Source of the DNA: Xenophilus sp003671765
GTDB lineage: Bacteria; Pseudomonadota; Gammaproteobacteria; Burkholderiales; Burkholderiaceae_C
Length of the DNA stretch: 64,000 bases
Assembly: GCA_051414805.1 (NCBI GenBank)
Contig: CP166702.1
Coordinates: forward strand, 4,526,001 to 4,590,000
Direction of reading: 5' to 3'
Positions 32,876-41,330 of this stretch are shown one piece after another. Below the pieces are notes generated by a model. That model was not told where the DNA came from. It saw nothing but the letters and a program-made list of their open reading frames with translations, and ran no database searches. Every line of letters starts with the position of its first letter. Within the stretch, counting starts at the first letter, position 1. The position numbers and the translations under genes were made by a program.

Positions 32876-33100
32876 TCACACCTCCACCGTCACGATTGGA
32901 AGGTCTGGCGCCTGCGCCTCGATAAGGCCATCGCGCACGAACACCTTCTGCCCTGGCGTCGCCGCGCCTCGAGCAGTCACGACGCCGCCGCCTACGAGCT
33001 GAAGCGTGGCCAGGTCGCCGTCGACCGCAATCACTTCGGCGATCTGCAGGTCCCGCGGTGGCAGCAAATTCAAGAAGGCGCGATAAAGGTTCTTCGCCAT
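32876..33100 (-). CDS. Small phage structural protein
   Basis: The 74-residue protein is beta-rich (IAEVIAVDGDLATLQLVGGGVVTARGAATPGQKVFVRDG), resembling small OB or tail-accessory domains found after tail-tip proteins in siphophages. It sits 3 bases downstream of the large tail protein and 2 bases upstream of the lysis cassette. Function is inferred from place only. Confidence 0.65.
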   Translation of the reverse strand: MAKNLYRAFLNLLPPRDLQIAEVIAVDGDLATLQLVGGGVVTARGAATPGQKVFVRDGLIEAQAPDLPIVTVEV

Positions 33101-33103
33101 GAA

Positions 33104-34966
33104 TCAGGCCTCCGCCAGATGGGTTTCGAGGGTGATCGACTGGCGCAGCGAAGGCCGCTGCCAATCCAGGGAAGTGCTGCGCACCAGACCCAGGCGGCTC
33201 TCGCTCCCGTCGACGTAGCGGACGAACTGTCCAGGCACGATGACTCCCGTCTCGGGGAGCACCTGCAGCCGCAACGCCACTTGGGCCTGGCGGCCGGTGT
33301 TTGCAAGTTCGGGCAGCCCGCGTTGCCGCACGCCAACCACATCCGTCATCAGGCTATGCGTCACCTGAGGCGCGAGCTGATCGCCGGCCGTGCCCGCGCG
33401 CGTCACCTGGCCGGCGACACCAGCTGAGGTAGTGCCGAGTGCGAACACTCGGTTGTAGGCCGGGCGGTCAATCCATTCGATGGCTTCGACAGCGACTGCC
33501 GCCGCCGGAAGTTGAAAGTCCGGCGTGACGTCGGCCCATGCCCAAGGCGCAGCGGGGTAGCGCGGAAGGATCCGCACTGCGGCATCGGTGCGATGTGGCT
33601 GGATGATGGCGCCAGCGGCCCCCGCTATGTCGAGAAGGCCCGCGATGTAGGTGCCTTGTAACGCCCAGGTGCCGCCGGGGACAAACCAGTCTTCGATACC
33701 GAATTCAACCGACCACCCGATTCCTGAACCGTTGATCGTCAAGACCTTCTCAAGCAACTGCGCGATCGTCATGTCGCTGTCGCCAACGTGGTTGAGCACT
33801 GGCGAGTAAGGCGCATCCAGGATTGCCGCTCGCCCGCGGCCGCTGACCCGCACGTCGGACTTTGCGAAGCGCCGCTCACGGCTGAACCGCTCGACGCACA
33901 GACGATAGGCCACGCCGTTGATGGATGCGATCACATCAACAGGCTGTCCGTCCGCACTTGCGACGAGTGGGAGCGCGCTGCCGGGCAGCGTGGCGGACCA
34001 TTGCCAGGTCCAGGAGTCGGCGTCGATGCTCATCGCGAAACTGCTCGCGGGGATGAGTTCGCCGCCATCGACGCGGGTCAAGACGATTGAGTTCTGCACG
34101 AGGTATGCCCTTCGGACGGGTACAACGACGGTTTCGCCAGGCTCAGGATCCACCGGCCCGGGCGGATTGACGGGATGCTCGCTGACTCCGGCGCGCGCGG
34201 GAATCGCGTCCTGATAGCGCGCCGTCTCGATTTGAACCAGGCGCCGGCCGATCTGGAAAAAAAACGACGCGCCGACTCGAACGGGCAGCGCCTCCTCATA
34301 GGCCCCGCGCTTGCTGCTGCGCGTGGCGACGCCCTGCTGAAATGCGATCCTGCTGAACAGCTCGGGCAAGCGCACCCCACGCTGAGAACGCGACGCCACC
34401 GCGCGCAGCTGGTGCAGTCCCTCCTGCCAGGACGACACCGCGCCCAATGGCGGCATGCGCAGCGCGCGCTGATACCGCCCCGCCGCGTCGCCCGCGAAGC
34501 GCTGGGCATCTTCCCAACCACTCGACGCCCCGATGTCGACTGGCACGCCCTGCTCGAACGCGCTGCGCACCACGCCGCGCACCCGAGCCGCCCCCCGCAT
34601 GCTGGTTTGCCATCCGGGCTCGACCGGCGTCGCCTGCTCGAAAGGCGATCGAAACGTGCCCACGAGCGGCCGCGCGGCCCCGCTGACGTAGCCGATCTCG
34701 ACGGACAACCCGGGCACCGGGTAGAGGCCCACGAAAGTGACGTCCACCCCCGGCACTTCGACCAGGGGCGCGTTATCCATCGCGTTGAAAGCGGCACGCG
34801 CGAACGCGCCCCCAGCGAACGCCCGCACGCCGCTGGGCGGCAGACCCCGAGACACGAACGCAGCGCGCGCGAAGGCCCCAGAAAACGCGACGCGCGGCGC
34901 CGCCTCGTCGGCAACGAACGCGCCACCATCGAAGGAACGCCAGCTGAATGCGGCCGAACCTGCCAT
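33104..34966 (-). CDS. Large tail-tip/minor tail protein
   Basis: The 620-residue protein has an N-terminal half of irregular repeats rich in Phe, Gly, Ala and Arg (for example AFSGAFARAAFVS, AFAGGAFARAAFNA, RSPFEQATPVEPGW, RSAFEQGVPVDIG), then a C-terminal half with hub-like sequence (GELIPASSFAMSIDADSWTWQWSATL and SGRGRAAILDAPYSP). The second half resembles baseplate hub or tail-tip proteins of transposable siphophages. The N-terminal repeats may contact the host or other tip proteins. It lies downstream of the other tail proteins and before the lysis genes. Confidence 0.7.
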   Translation of the reverse strand: MAGSAAFSWRSFDGGAFVADEAAPRVAFSGAFARAAFVSRGLPPSGVRAFAGGAFARAAFNAMDNAPLVEVPGVDVTFVGLYPVPGLSVEIGYVSGAARPLVGTFRSPFEQATPVEPGWQTSMRGAARVRGVVRSAFEQGVPVDIGASSGWEDAQRFAGDAAGRYQRALRMPPLGAVSSWQEGLHQLRAVASRSQRGVRLPELFSRIAFQQGVATRSSKRGAYEEALPVRVGASFFFQIGRRLVQIETARYQDAIPARAGVSEHPVNPPGPVDPEPGETVVVPVRRAYLVQNSIVLTRVDGGELIPASSFAMSIDADSWTWQWSATLPGSALPLVASADGQPVDVIASINGVAYRLCVERFSRERRFAKSDVRVSGRGRAAILDAPYSPVLNHVGDSDMTIAQLLEKVLTINGSGIGWSVEFGIEDWFVPGGTWALQGTYIAGLLDIAGAAGAIIQPHRTDAAVRILPRYPAAPWAWADVTPDFQLPAAAVAVEAIEWIDRPAYNRVFALGTTSAGVAGQVTRAGTAGDQLAPQVTHSLMTDVVGVRQRGLPELANTGRQAQVALRLQVLPETGVIVPGQFVRYVDGSESRLGLVRSTSLDWQRPSLRQSITLETHLAEA

Positions 34967-34970
34967 GACC

Positions 34971-36392
34971 TCACGCGAACGGCAGAGTCGGCACCACGTC
35001 GACGGACACGCTCACGCCCTTGGTAAACCGCAGCATGTCGATAAAGCCGCGCATCGCGTATTGGTACGTCGCATCCTCGAACGCGCCCACCAGCAGCGGC
35101 CGATCGCTGGCGTTCGCCGTCACGCCCGTGACGTCCTGCGTCGCGATCTGTACGCCATCGAGGCCCAAGCGCAAAGTGTTGCCCTGCCGCGTTGCGGCGA
35201 TGTAGTGCCATGCGCCTTTTGTGATGTTGACGCCTGTCGCTATGCATTGATGCCTCGCCGACCCGCTCAGGATCTCAAATTGCATGGTGCAGCTCGCCAG
35301 GGACGCACCGAACAGTCCGAGGCCGAAGGATCGAGAACTCACCGGCGCGATCCCCTGACTGATGAAGTACATCCCCGGATCACCACCCCACGACGCCGGA
35401 TCGTCGACGAAATAAAACCATCCCTCGATGCCGAACTCACCCGCGCCAATGTCCCAATCGTCCGAATCGGCCATGCCGAGCGACTGCGAATAGCCACGGA
35501 AATACGCCGAGCTTTGGCCCCACTTGCGAATGCCGTAGCGCTGCGTCACACCGCCATTGTTCGTAACGGTCCGCCCGGCCGGACTGCTGTCCGTGAAGTC
35601 CGGCGATCCTGCCGCGTCGAAGGTGAGGATCAGCTTTCGCTTGTCTGCGTCCGGATCATCCGCAGGCGTGACAGGGACAGGATCGGGAATCGCTGCGCCA
35701 TCCCACGGCAGGAACCCCTCCAACACGCCGCCCGGCTGAAATGCGTCGACGCCCATGTTCATTTCCGAGGCACTGACGCGCAGCATGCCCTCCAGCGTCG
35801 GATACGACGTATGGGTGTAGTAGCACGATTGCCCCGCATGAAAAGTGCCGACGCCCAGCGATGCGGTCCACGGATTAGTCGGGTGCGACTTCGGATTCTT
35901 ACCGCCCGCCCAAACACCATCGGCGATCCACCATATGCGCTGGTTGTCGATATCGACAGCGACACCCAACCACCCAGCCCACGGAATGGCAGTGACGCCG
36001 CTATCCCCGCCCGTGGCCGCGTTTTGGTAGGTCCAGATCGAATCCGAGTCCGACAGCCATCGGCGGTATTGCACGCCGAACCCATTCGCCGCCTCGCCAG
36101 GCGACGACGACAGCGGGTAATCCGCACGCACAATGCCCGCCGTGATGCCCCCGCCAGGCACGTTGCCGCGCTCGACAGGCGTCGCGAACTCCACATAGAA
36201 CTTGCCCGACGAGCGCCCCTGTACCGCGCGCACAAGCGCATGCCCGTTGCCCGTGGCGCTGCGGTAAGCCGTGCGGCCGTCGGGCGATACCGTGACCGCT
36301 GCGTCCTTGTCGGTTGCGCTCCAATGCGGCGCGTCGACGACTTCGGGCGCCCCGCTTGCGAGCAGCACCGCAATTGCCGCTCGAATGCTCAC
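34971..36392 (-). CDS. Tail receptor-binding candidate: SPRY-like plus LamG-like domains
   Basis: The GTG at 36392 overlaps the upstream stop by 4 bases (GTGA) and is the preferred start, giving 473 residues. The first 220 residues resemble a SPRY/B30.2 fold (GRSSGKFYVEFATPVERG, WLGVAVDIDNQRIWWIADG). The last 230 resemble a LamG/concanavalin jelly roll (SPAGRTVTNNGG, FGIEGWFYFVDDP, GAWHYIAATRQGNTLRLGLDGVQIA). Paired lectin-like domains at the tail tip suggest sugar or surface recognition. Confidence 0.7.
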   Translation of the reverse strand: MSIRAAIAVLLASGAPEVVDAPHWSATDKDAAVTVSPDGRTAYRSATGNGHALVRAVQGRSSGKFYVEFATPVERGNVPGGGITAGIVRADYPLSSSPGEAANGFGVQYRRWLSDSDSIWTYQNAATGGDSGVTAIPWAGWLGVAVDIDNQRIWWIADGVWAGGKNPKSHPTNPWTASLGVGTFHAGQSCYYTHTSYPTLEGMLRVSASEMNMGVDAFQPGGVLEGFLPWDGAAIPDPVPVTPADDPDADKRKLILTFDAAGSPDFTDSSPAGRTVTNNGGVTQRYGIRKWGQSSAYFRGYSQSLGMADSDDWDIGAGEFGIEGWFYFVDDPASWGGDPGMYFISQGIAPVSSRSFGLGLFGASLASCTMQFEILSGSARHQCIATGVNITKGAWHYIAATRQGNTLRLGLDGVQIATQDVTGVTANASDRPLLVGAFEDATYQYAMRGFIDMLRFTKGVSVSVDVVPTLPFA

Positions 36393-36814
36393 GCCGCCCC
36401 CGCACACATGCTGTATTCCCAGCGCACGCCCTGATCAAAGGTCATCAGCGTGAGGATGGTGATCGCGTTCGCCGCCGACTGCACCGCCGCCTCGCTTGCG
36501 CCCATCTTCTTGAACGACGACGGCAGCGCGACCGTGCGCCCGCCGGTGCTGTCCTGCTTGATCCGGATCGCGATCGATCGTCCTTCGCCCGGCGCTGGCA
36601 GATTGGAAAACGTGATCCCCGTCACATTGGCCGTCAGGAGCAGCGTGCGAAAGTCTCCACCCTCGCAATCGATATCGACCACACCGGAAGCAATGGCCAG
36701 GGCGGAAACATCCTCGACTACGTCGTGATCCTCGTTCCAGTTCGAGGCGTTGACCAGCTCGGGGTAATCAGGATCGTCCGGCTGCGTCGACTCGAATTTG
36801 TGTTTGACCTTCAT
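36389..36814 (-). CDS. Phage tail accessory protein
   Basis: The 141-residue protein begins KVKHKFESTQPDDPDYPELVNASNWNEDH, a phrase common at the N-terminus of phage tail-fibre and virion proteins (WNEDH), followed by beta-strand-rich sequence. It is placed between the tip proteins. It ends in a 4-base overlap with the next gene. Probably a fibre adaptor or short fibre. Confidence 0.65.
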   Translation of the reverse strand: MKVKHKFESTQPDDPDYPELVNASNWNEDHDVVEDVSALAIASGVVDIDCEGGDFRTLLLTANVTGITFSNLPAPGEGRSIAIRIKQDSTGGRTVALPSSFKKMGASEAAVQSAANAITILTLMTFDQGVRWEYSMCAGAA

Positions 36815-36823
36815 TTCGATCTC

Positions 36824-37216
36824 TCAGAAAAAATAGCTGGCGAGCAAGCGCGCCCGACCGCCCGCATGCAGTAGCGGGCCGTCGTCGCCTTCGACCCTGA
36901 ACACGCCGTCGCCATCGATCCCCGACACATCTCCGTCACACACGCGCACGCCGGCCCCGTTGATCATTCGTCCGGACTGCGGCGTTCCCTCGCGCAAGAT
37001 CAGATCCCCCTCGGGATCGGCCTGCTGCAGCACGTACTGCAGTCCGACCATTGCCCCGGACGGCCGCGCGAGCACCAGCTCGGCCAGCACCGGGCCGCTC
37101 GGCGTCGACGCCGCGAACAGCTGGATGCGGCACCCGACCGGCCCCACGTCGAGCAGCGCCTGCAGGCCGCCGACGAATCGGGCGTTCAGCGCGGCATCCG
37201 AGAAAACGAGGATCAC
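36824..37216 (-). CDS. Phage tail protein, hypothetical
   Basis: The 130-residue protein reads as a compact beta domain (ALLDVGPVGCRIQLFAASTP, LVLARPSGAMVGLQYVL). It overlaps the upstream tail protein by 4 bases and is of a type that recurs in Mu-like and related siphophage tail clusters. No catalytic motif or membrane segment. Confidence 0.65.
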   Translation of the reverse strand: MILVFSDAALNARFVGGLQALLDVGPVGCRIQLFAASTPSGPVLAELVLARPSGAMVGLQYVLQQADPEGDLILREGTPQSGRMINGAGVRVCDGDVSGIDGDGVFRVEGDDGPLLHAGGRARLLASYFF

Positions 37217-38838
37217 AGCGGGTTGTCCACGTCACCGCGCAGCAACAGCGTGAACTCGTAGTTCTCGCCCGACTCGGGGCCTTGCTTGACCGTCCGCACG
37301 ATCCACGGCGAGGTCAGCGCACCGACCGTGTTCAATCGGACGATGTTGCCCACGGCCCAGCCGCTGCCCCAACCCTCTTTGCGGATCGTGAAGTAGGGTT
37401 GCCCCGTGGCCGGGTTGAGCGGCGAGCAGTCGGCCGTGATCGAGGCACCCGTGAGGATGACCCCGACCTTTTCGCCGACCACGCGGAACGTCGTCGTCGA
37501 GATGAAATCCAGCGCCCAGCGCTGCGACGTCCCGCCATCGTTGAGGATCTCCACCGGATGATTGATCGAGTCGTAGGTCGCCGGCGCCGGGTTCCCGACC
37601 AGGGCATCGGAGAAAGTGACCTTGTCCCACGACGCTTGATCGAACATCAACGACACGCGAGCGCGCAGATCCCCGGCCATGAACGCCGACGACACGCGGG
37701 AACCCGGCGGGTAGTCATGCGTGAGCGGCCGTGTGAACGACAGCGTCCCGTCGATCTGCGCGTCGCGCACGAGCAGCATGTCCTCGATGCGATGCTCGAC
37801 CTTGACCGGCTGCGAATACCCCGCAACATCGGTGAACGTGACCGTCCCGGCTTCGAGATCCTCGGTGTAGCCGACCGGAATCACTTCGCCGTCATGCCCG
37901 ATCACACGCACACGAGAAAGCCGCGTGCGGCCGACGTTGATCACATCGCCATTCGCAACCGTCTGCGACCCGGTCGTTTGCGCGTTGCCCACGACGGCGA
38001 CGCCACCCGGGCGGAAGATCGGCACGCGGCCGTCGCTTGGCAGGCGCACAGGATCGATGCCAAGCAGCTCGGCGTCGAGCGGCAGGTAGCTGAACGCGAC
38101 GGCGTTGTATTTCAGCGTCTCGTTTTGGGCCATGTCGAGATAGCCCGTCGAAACGCCCGGGATCCCGAGGAACGACAGATCGACCGGCTCGAACCCGGCG
38201 GGCGCCGACGGCGTCACAAACACGGCTTGCACGACGCCGGTCTGATAGTTGATTCGCCCCTTCACGCGCGCCGCATTGATCACGCCGTTCGCATCGGCTG
38301 CGACGTTGAACGTCGTACCGTCGCGCATGGTGCCCTGCATCGAGAAGCTGCTCGGTCGCACGGGAGCTGTCGCCAGCCGAAACACCACCATATAGGCGCT
38401 GTAAGGGTTGTCCGGGCCCGCCGCCGGCGGCAGCAGCGCACCGCGGAAATCCTGCACGAGCGGCGCCACGATCGGCCAGCTTGTCAGCTCGATGACACCT
38501 TGCGACGGCGTCATGGTGCCGACCTTCGTCCCGATGCCCGTGGCGGCGGACAGGTTGATTTCGACATTGCCGTTCGATTTCACGAAATGGCGCACAGTGC
38601 CGACCCGGAAAGTCACGCCGCCGAGCGTGTACGCATTGGCGACGTCCGTTCGCAGGTACAGCTTGTCCATTGCCACCTGCACGGACTCACTCGACTCACT
38701 GCCGCCGCTGTAGCGGGCCTGCACGGATGAAACACCGGAGAGATCGAGCGTCACGAGCGCGCCCGCGAGCACTTCGACCGGGTTCAGGCGCCGCACTGAA
38801 TTGCCAGTGGCCGATGGATTGACAACAACGTCGGGCAT
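37213..38838 (-). CDS. Large tail protein with one copy of the GxxxYxxG repeat
   Basis: The 541-residue protein is beta-rich throughout. It contains one segment GRINYQTGVVQAVFVTP of the type that recurs four times in the next upstream protein, so the two share a domain. It also has RPLTHDYPPGSRVSSAFMAGDLRARVSLMFDQASW, a conserved-looking block. It is in the tail-tip part of the array. No specific function. Confidence 0.65.
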   Translation of the reverse strand: MPDVVVNPSATGNSVRRLNPVEVLAGALVTLDLSGVSSVQARYSGGSESSESVQVAMDKLYLRTDVANAYTLGGVTFRVGTVRHFVKSNGNVEINLSAATGIGTKVGTMTPSQGVIELTSWPIVAPLVQDFRGALLPPAAGPDNPYSAYMVVFRLATAPVRPSSFSMQGTMRDGTTFNVAADANGVINAARVKGRINYQTGVVQAVFVTPSAPAGFEPVDLSFLGIPGVSTGYLDMAQNETLKYNAVAFSYLPLDAELLGIDPVRLPSDGRVPIFRPGGVAVVGNAQTTGSQTVANGDVINVGRTRLSRVRVIGHDGEVIPVGYTEDLEAGTVTFTDVAGYSQPVKVEHRIEDMLLVRDAQIDGTLSFTRPLTHDYPPGSRVSSAFMAGDLRARVSLMFDQASWDKVTFSDALVGNPAPATYDSINHPVEILNDGGTSQRWALDFISTTTFRVVGEKVGVILTGASITADCSPLNPATGQPYFTIRKEGWGSGWAVGNIVRLNTVGALTSPWIVRTVKQGPESGENYEFTLLLRGDVDNPL

Positions 38839-38847
38839 ATCTGGACC

Positions 38848-40932
38848 TCACTGCACCGCGAGCGACCAGCTCGGCGACGACTCACGAACGAAAAGGTTCT
38901 CCCACTTGAGGAGAGCGAAACTCTGCGCCGCATTCAGCGCCACCGACCCGGACAGCTCGAACTCGCCCGTTGCATAGTCGACCGTTCCGCAAGGCACCGC
39001 GAAGTCGCCCACGCGCACCACGAGTCCGCCGGCGCCGTTGTCGCGCACGAGATAGGTCGCGTCCGAGCCCACATCGACCACACTGCCATCGGCGCCGCTG
39101 CCGAAAAACTGCACTTTCCGCTGCGCCGCCACACCGAAGGAAAGCGAGCCCGGTGCGATATTCGTCACGCCGAGATTGCCGACACCACCGACCACCGTCA
39201 CCGCCGCCTCGGTCGCATCGCGCGTCGAAAGATTCATCGTCAGCAGCGTGCCCGGCGCGCGCAGCGACGTCATGCTGAACTTCACAACACCACGTGCGTA
39301 GTCCACCGTGCCGCTGGCATCTCCGACCAGCTGGCCCGCCCCGTTGTCGCTAGCCGATTTCGGGAGCGGCGACGTTCCCGGTTCCACCCAGTCGATCGAC
39401 AGGCCCCCGGGCTCGATCGCCTTCGCGCCGGCCTCCTCGGAGATCTGCCCCGACGTGTTGAAAGGCATGTAAAGCGATCCGCTGTTGTGCAATGTGATCT
39501 CGGTCGTGTCGAGCATCGCCTCGTCGGGCGTCCACTGCACGATGACAGCCGTTTCCGCGTCCGGCAGTTCGCCGAGCGTGACGGACAGCGTCCCCGTCGA
39601 GAAATTGATCACGCCAGCGCCGTAGCTGCTGTCCGCACCACGCAGCGCACCCGAACCGTCGTCGCGCAGCACATACCACCGGCCTTGTGCGCAGTAGTCG
39701 ACCCGCGTCGTTCCCGGCACAGGAATCGGCTGCAGCGTGCGAATCCATGTGCGCGACCGGTTCTCCTGCGTCACCGCGATGCCCTGTGACTGCTGCACCG
39801 CCAGCGGCACGGCCGCCGGCGAATAGGTGATCGGGATGGTCGCCCCCCCTGCCGTGTTCAGGCCGTTGAGACTCATCAGCCCGTTTTCATAGTCGATCGT
39901 GCCGACCTGCTGCGCGCCCAGGTAGATCACGCCGCCCTTGTCGTAGGCACCCGGGTAGTACGGCTGACTGCCGCCGATTGTCAGAGAGCCAGGCGTCACG
40001 GCGCCGCCGATATACACGTTCACCGGCACCGTGAGCCCTTGCCACACGACCGGCGCGTCAATACCGATCGGATTGCCTGCCTTTAGCGCACTCTCGGAAA
40101 CCTGATTGATCCGCGCATCGGCGATGCCGGTTTCTACCTGCGCACTCGGCACGAGCTGCGTGAAGATCCCCGACGCCTTGATCGTGAAGTCGCCGATCTC
40201 GCCCTCCTCCTCCAAGTCGACGACACCGTAATACCGCGCAGCATCGGCGACGATGGTGTTTGCGATTTTGGTCAGGGTGGCCAGCTCGGCTTTCGTCGGA
40301 TCGATGCGCTGCGCGTCGAATCCCGGGAAATCGACCCGCAGCGCATCGCTGATCTTCAACCCCAGCTCATAGCGCGTGTATTCGCCCGAAATGTCATTGA
40401 ACGTGCGCTGCACGACCGCGGCCTCGGTGACACGCACAAACTGCGTGTATTCGTCGCTGAATCCCTCGCGCTTGCGCAGCACGAGCGTCGCACCGATCGG
40501 CGGCACGTCCTCGGTGCGCTGCAGGATCTGCACCGTCCGCATGCCCGCGATATGGTTGCCGAAAAGATAGCCCGCATAGCGCGAGCCCTCGCCGAGGTAC
40601 GCCTCCAGCCGGGAAATCGCTTCACTGCGCGTGTCGAAGACACCACCCGTCGAAAACACCGTGATCGACACGTTCGGATCGGCGGGCGGCTCGGCGACGA
40701 TGAAGTTTGCGCCGAGAAAGGTGTCCTGATCGTGGCTTTGCACCGTGGCGTGCAGCTGGCGCAGCGACACACGGCCGACGGCTCGGTCGGACTCCGAAAC
40801 GCCGAGAAAGATCTCGTTGCTGACGCCGTCGGCGACCTGGTCAGAGGAAGGGCCGCCGCCACCATCCGGCGTGTCGCTCATGTTGAGCGACTTGAGTAGC
40901 TTGAGGTCGCCTTTGCCAATGGTCATGGTCAA
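38848..40932 (-). CDS. Large tail protein with four approximately 100-residue repeats
   Basis: The 694-residue protein has an N-terminal domain of about 330 residues (SDRAVGRVSLRQLHATVQSHDQ, SEAISRLEAYLGEG) and then four repeats marked by GTIDYENG, GVINFSTG, GTVDYARG and GTVDYATG at residues about 344, 439, 541 and 648. Each is followed by a strand and 'xxPITYSP/VQWTPD/NLST/LLKWE'. The pattern suggests a string of Ig-like or beta-sandwich domains along the tail tip. The last repeat is at the C-terminus. Confidence 0.7.
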   Translation of the reverse strand: MTMTIGKGDLKLLKSLNMSDTPDGGGGPSSDQVADGVSNEIFLGVSESDRAVGRVSLRQLHATVQSHDQDTFLGANFIVAEPPADPNVSITVFSTGGVFDTRSEAISRLEAYLGEGSRYAGYLFGNHIAGMRTVQILQRTEDVPPIGATLVLRKREGFSDEYTQFVRVTEAAVVQRTFNDISGEYTRYELGLKISDALRVDFPGFDAQRIDPTKAELATLTKIANTIVADAARYYGVVDLEEEGEIGDFTIKASGIFTQLVPSAQVETGIADARINQVSESALKAGNPIGIDAPVVWQGLTVPVNVYIGGAVTPGSLTIGGSQPYYPGAYDKGGVIYLGAQQVGTIDYENGLMSLNGLNTAGGATIPITYSPAAVPLAVQQSQGIAVTQENRSRTWIRTLQPIPVPGTTRVDYCAQGRWYVLRDDGSGALRGADSSYGAGVINFSTGTLSVTLGELPDAETAVIVQWTPDEAMLDTTEITLHNSGSLYMPFNTSGQISEEAGAKAIEPGGLSIDWVEPGTSPLPKSASDNGAGQLVGDASGTVDYARGVVKFSMTSLRAPGTLLTMNLSTRDATEAAVTVVGGVGNLGVTNIAPGSLSFGVAAQRKVQFFGSGADGSVVDVGSDATYLVRDNGAGGLVVRVGDFAVPCGTVDYATGEFELSGSVALNAAQSFALLKWENLFVRESSPSWSLAVQ

Positions 40933-41327
40933 ACAGTGATGAGCCGCACGGTGGCGACGTAGGGAAAGGTGTCCGGCGGCAGCTCCGGGCGCGCGCCAGG
41001 AATGGGCTCGGCAGTGACCGGCGCCTCGACTGGCGCGAACTGCACATCAAAGGTCCGGCCGTCGGCATGTGTGAAGGTGAGCACGGCGCCGGGATCGGCC
41101 TCCACCAAAGCGACGAGCGCAAGCACATCCGCCCGCGGCATCCAGCCCGCATCGCCTTGCGCCTCGAGCGTGACGGGGCGGCCGGCCTGCTTGACGCCGA
41201 TGTCGATCAGCGCTGCACCCGTAAGGGAGCGCTCCATGGACTTCTCGACCGCGCTCCACGCGAATTCGTCCGTCCAGACCATCCCCCGGGGGATGGCTAT
41301 CGCGCCGAGCATGTGGGTGTCGGCCAT
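40929..41327 (-). CDS. Phage tail protein (distal-tail-like, small)
   Basis: The 132-residue protein begins MADTHMLGAIAIPRGMVWTDEF and has RSLTGAALIDIGVKQAGRPVTLEAQGDAGWMPRADVLALVALVEADPG, a pattern typical of small proteins between the tape measure and the tip. It precedes the large repeat protein with a 4-base overlap and follows the tape-measure gene by 3 bases. Role as a tail-completion or hub protein is by position. Confidence 0.65.
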   Translation of the reverse strand: MADTHMLGAIAIPRGMVWTDEFAWSAVEKSMERSLTGAALIDIGVKQAGRPVTLEAQGDAGWMPRADVLALVALVEADPGAVLTFTHADGRTFDVQFAPVEAPVTAEPIPGARPELPPDTFPYVATVRLITV

Positions 41328-41330
41328 GGC

